In this document: in pieces, positions 6,195 to 8,106 of the stretch
How positions within the stretch are numbered: position 1 is the stretch's first letter
How the letters are laid out: each line of letters begins with the position of its first letter
Source of the DNA: Gemmatimonadota bacterium
Lineage (GTDB): Bacteria > Gemmatimonadota > Gemmatimonadetes > Palauibacterales > Palauibacteraceae
Length of the DNA: 8,106 bases
NCBI GenBank assembly: GCA_029288095.1
Contig: JARFPW010000324.1
Location: 1 to 8,106 of the forward strand
Reading direction: 5' to 3'
Position numbers and translations under genes: made by a program
The notes under the pieces: generated by a model
The model's database searches: none
The model's input: the letters and a program-made list of their open reading frames with translations, nothing else
What the model was told of the DNA's origin: nothing

Positions 6195-6832
6195 TGGACT
6201 TCGAGGTCCGGACGATCGGTCGCGCCGAGGACGACGGCTGGCTGGGACTCCAGGCCATCGCGCAGGATGTGTCTCAGCACCTTTCGCTCGGAGGCCTGCT
6301 CGCCCATCCGACGACCGGAGTCTATGGGCTGGGCGGTGCGTTGCGGAAGGATGTCGAGTCGTGTCTCGCACGTGTGAAGGACCGAGCTGATAAGACCGGC
6401 TTCGTATATCTGGTCGCTGATGTCGCCGCCGCACGAGCACACTTCCCGCATGTCCGGTGGACGCGCTTGGCGGATCGGCTGGCCGAGGTGTTCTGGCCCG
6501 GCCCGCTCACTCTGGTGCTGGATGACGGATCCGCGGCCGGCGTGGCGATCCGTGCGGAAGCGCACCCGGTCACGCGGGAGGTTCTCGGCTGCTGGGCCGG
6601 ACCGGTCAGCTCGACGAGTCTAAACCTCGCCGGAGCACCCGCGGCAACGTCCGGCGCGGAGGCGCGAAGTGTCCTCCACAGTATGCCTTCGGCGGGCCTA
6701 CCCGTTCTCCTGCTCGACGTCGGATCACTGCCGGGATCACCGGCTTCGACCCTGGTGAAAGTCGGCGAGGATTGGGAAGTCCTCCGGGAGGGGGCCGTAT
6801 CGAGCCACCGGATTCTGAGCGTCCTGTCGTGA
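6194..6832 (+). CDS. Diverged TsaC/YrdC/Sua5-family protein, probable L-threonylcarbamoyladenylate synthase
   Basis: The family makes threonylcarbamoyl-AMP from Thr, bicarbonate and ATP, the first step of t6A37 modification of ANN-decoding tRNAs. The 212-residue product has a YrdC-only architecture. It matches GGLLAHPTTGVYGLGG (33-48; the usual core is YPTETVYGLG), VKDRADKTG (61-69; like KQRPVDKG of E. coli TsaC, so Lys62, Arg64 and Lys67 are kept), FWPGPLTLVL (100-109), VAIRAEAHPV (117-126), SSTSLNLAG (139-147) and SPASTLV (182-188). The Glu-Thr of the PTET motif is replaced by Thr-Gly, and about 30 residues precede the first motif. No C-terminal Sua5 domain is present. Its ATG overlaps the ispD stop by one base (TGATG). 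A YrdC-family protein of altered specificity remains possible. The neighbouring phosphatase recalls the ywlC-ywlE proximity in Bacillus. Confidence 0.85.
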   Translation: MDFEVRTIGRAEDDGWLGLQAIAQDVSQHLSLGGLLAHPTTGVYGLGGALRKDVESCLARVKDRADKTGFVYLVADVAAARAHFPHVRWTRLADRLAEVFWPGPLTLVLDDGSAAGVAIRAEAHPVTREVLGCWAGPVSSTSLNLAGAPAATSGAEARSVLHSMPSAGLPVLLLDVGSLPGSPASTLVKVGEDWEVLREGAVSSHRILSVLS

Positions 6833-7305
6833 GGGCTTCACGGCTGCTGTTCGTGTGCTCCGGTAACACGTGTCGGAGCCCGATGGCCGAAGTAATCGCG
6901 CGTTCGGCGGCTCTGACGCGTGGACAGGAACTTGAGTTTCGGTCGGCCGGCGTGTTCGCTCCCGCGGGAAGTCCTGCTTCTGCGGCAGCCCAGGCAGTCG
7001 CGGCACAACATGGACTGGATCTATCCGACCATCGCGCCACGCTATTGGATCGGGAAGCCTTGGAGTGGGCGGATCTGGTCCTCGGGATGACCCACGGGCA
7101 TGTCGACGCCGTCCGCCGGCAGGCGCCCGATCTGCCGACCGTTCCGATTACCGGATTCCTGGAAACCGAGAATCCGCGAGCGGGCATGGGCATCGAGGAT
7201 CCGTATGGCGGCACCGTCGAGGAGTACGAGCGCGTGTGGTCGGAGCTCGTGCAGGCTGTCGAGGCAATGCTCGAGCGACTCTCCGGTGCAACGGGGAGTG
7301 CCTGA
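6829..7305 (+). CDS. Low-molecular-weight protein phosphatase, YwlE-like (possible protein-arginine phosphatase)
   Basis: Cysteine-based phosphatase of the LMW-PTP fold, 158 residues, cytosolic. The P-loop CSGNTCRSP is at residues 10-18, with nucleophile Cys10, Arg16 and Ser17; Cys15 is the second loop cysteine. The general acid is Asp124 in EDPYGG. The loop Thr14 corresponds to Thr11 of Bacillus YwlE, which favours phosphoarginine, whereas tyrosine phosphatases of this fold usually carry Ile there; YwlE has DPFGG where this protein has DPYGG. The substrate is therefore either phosphoarginine or phosphotyrosine; I lean to the former, as inference. The GTG overlaps the preceding stop by four bases (GTGA), and it begins the protein seven codons before the conserved LFVCSGN strand-loop. 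No kinase partner (McsB) is in view. Confidence 0.9.
   Translation: MRASRLLFVCSGNTCRSPMAEVIARSAALTRGQELEFRSAGVFAPAGSPASAAAQAVAAQHGLDLSDHRATLLDREALEWADLVLGMTHGHVDAVRRQAPDLPTVPITGFLETENPRAGMGIEDPYGGTVEEYERVWSELVQAVEAMLERLSGATGSA
7293..7298 (+). promoter_or_regulatory. Ribosome binding site of aroE
   Basis: GGGGAG ends 7 bases before the GTG at 7306, inside the last codons of the phosphatase gene. It is one of the best sites in the window and fixes the aroE start directly after the upstream TGA. Confidence 0.6.
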
Positions 7306-8106
7306 GTGAGGACCTTCGGCCTGATCGGCGATCCCGTCGCCCACTCCCTGTCGCCGGCCATGCATCGTGCGGGATTCACCGCGATCGGTGCCGACGCCGG
7401 CTATGACCCCATCCGGATACCCGCCGATGAACCCGGTGCGGTCGGTCCGGAGATGCGTCGTCTCGCCGCCTCGGGTGGGGGAAACGTCACCATCCCGCAC
7501 AAGAGTGTGGCGGCCTCAGAGGTAGACGAGCCGTCCGCCACGGTCGTTGCCCTCGGGGCCTGCAACTGCTTCTGGGAGATCGAGGCGGGTGTCATGGCCG
7601 GTGACAACACTGATGTTGAGGGCGTTTGCCGTGCCCTCGATGCTCATCTGGCGAGTCGCTCGCCCGGGCGGGTTCTGGTACTCGGCGCCGGAGGAGCCGC
7701 CGGGGCTGCCGCGCTGGCGGTCACCCAGCTTGGCGCCTCGAGTGTAGGGATCGTCAACCGCACGGGTTGGCGGGCGCGCGATCTGGCGGCCCGTTTGCGC
7801 ACGATCGACGTTCCCGCGGAATGGATGGAGGATAGCCCGACCGGCGTGTGGGACGTGATCATCAACGCCACGTCTCTTGGCCTTCGCGACGGAGATCCGT
7901 TGCCGGCCAGCTTTGGTAGGGTGTCGACGGGTCTGATCCTCGACCTGGTGTACGGGCACCAGCGGACCAACTGGGTCCTCGCCGCCGATGCCGCCGGAAT
8001 CGAGTGGATCGACGGTCGGGAGGTGTTGCTCCAGCAGGGCGCCGCCTGTTATCCGCACTGGTTCGGCGTCGAAGCTCCGCTGGATGCCATGCGCAGAGCC
8101 CTCTAC
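7306..8106 (+). CDS. aroE: Shikimate dehydrogenase (3' end beyond window)
   Basis: Reduces 3-dehydroshikimate to shikimate with NADPH in aromatic amino acid synthesis. The open frame runs 267 codons to the edge without a stop; E. coli AroE has 272 residues, so little is likely missing. The start MRTFGLIGDPVAHSLSP carries the substrate Ser pair (Ser14, Ser16). NVTIPHK (60-66) holds the catalytic Lys66 and GDNTD (99-103) the catalytic Asp103. LVLGAGGAAGA (124-134) is the dinucleotide loop and NRT (151-153) the NADP-selecting motif. INATSLGL (186-193), DLVYG (213-217) and VLLQQGA (240-246) follow the family order. Deviations: ACNCF where ANT is usual, and His218 where the VYxP proline is expected. 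The GTG start abuts the phosphatase stop with no gap and has a strong GGGGAG site. Confidence 0.95.
   Translation, partial: MRTFGLIGDPVAHSLSPAMHRAGFTAIGADAGYDPIRIPADEPGAVGPEMRRLAASGGGNVTIPHKSVAASEVDEPSATVVALGACNCFWEIEAGVMAGDNTDVEGVCRALDAHLASRSPGRVLVLGAGGAAGAAALAVTQLGASSVGIVNRTGWRARDLAARLRTIDVPAEWMEDSPTGVWDVIINATSLGLRDGDPLPASFGRVSTGLILDLVYGHQRTNWVLAADAAGIEWIDGREVLLQQGAACYPHWFGVEAPLDAMRRALY

Noticed and set aside
1..8106. Mobile element, phage, defence system or CRISPR array
   Set aside because: Nearly every base belongs to a recognisable housekeeping gene. I saw no transposase or integrase, no spaced repeats and no clear composition break.

Overview
The window is about 8.1 kb of GC-rich bacterial chromosome packed with ten genes, all on the + strand, with almost no intergenic space. 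The order is gmk (5' part missing) - rpoZ - coaBC - udg (family 4) - dnaB - radA - ispD - tsaC-like - low-molecular-weight phosphatase (ywlE-like) - aroE (runs off the 3' edge). I see no mobile element, phage gene, CRISPR array, tRNA or rRNA. The gene order, the omega subunit of the FCB type, the GC-rich codon use and the heavy use of GTG/TTG starts fit Gemmatimonadota or a close relative. That placement is an inference from memory of similar gene strings, not a search result.

Region 1 (1-796) holds the guanylate kinase and the RNA polymerase omega subunit, separated by 49 bases. This gap is the only one in the window with visible structure: an 18-base tandem duplication straddles the gmk stop codon and also forms a 12-bp inverted repeat. 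Region 2 (798-2733) holds the bifunctional CoaBC (pantothenate to CoA) and a 4Fe-4S uracil-DNA glycosylase, joined by a 17-base overlap. Region 3 (2726-5505) holds the replicative helicase DnaB and the DnaB-like recombination helicase RadA. Region 4 (5502-8106) holds IspD (MEP isoprenoid pathway), a diverged TsaC/YrdC protein (tRNA t6A synthesis), a YwlE-like phosphatase and shikimate dehydrogenase, each abutting or overlapping the previous gene by 0-4 bases.

Neighbours overlap or touch at most junctions (17, 8, 4, 1, 4 and 0 bases; gaps of 49, 1 and 17 bases elsewhere). The whole set therefore looks like one co-directional, translationally coupled housekeeping operon, or the core of one. It supplies GMP phosphorylation, RNA polymerase assembly, CoA, uracil repair, fork unwinding, recombination, isoprenoid precursors, tRNA modification and aromatic precursors. 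I do not see an undescribed system here. The points worth a second look are local: the duplicated, hairpin-forming gmk terminus, a Cys-to-Glu change in the CoaC active-site flap, diverged motif residues in the TsaC-like protein, and a Thr in the phosphatase loop that suggests phosphoarginine specificity.
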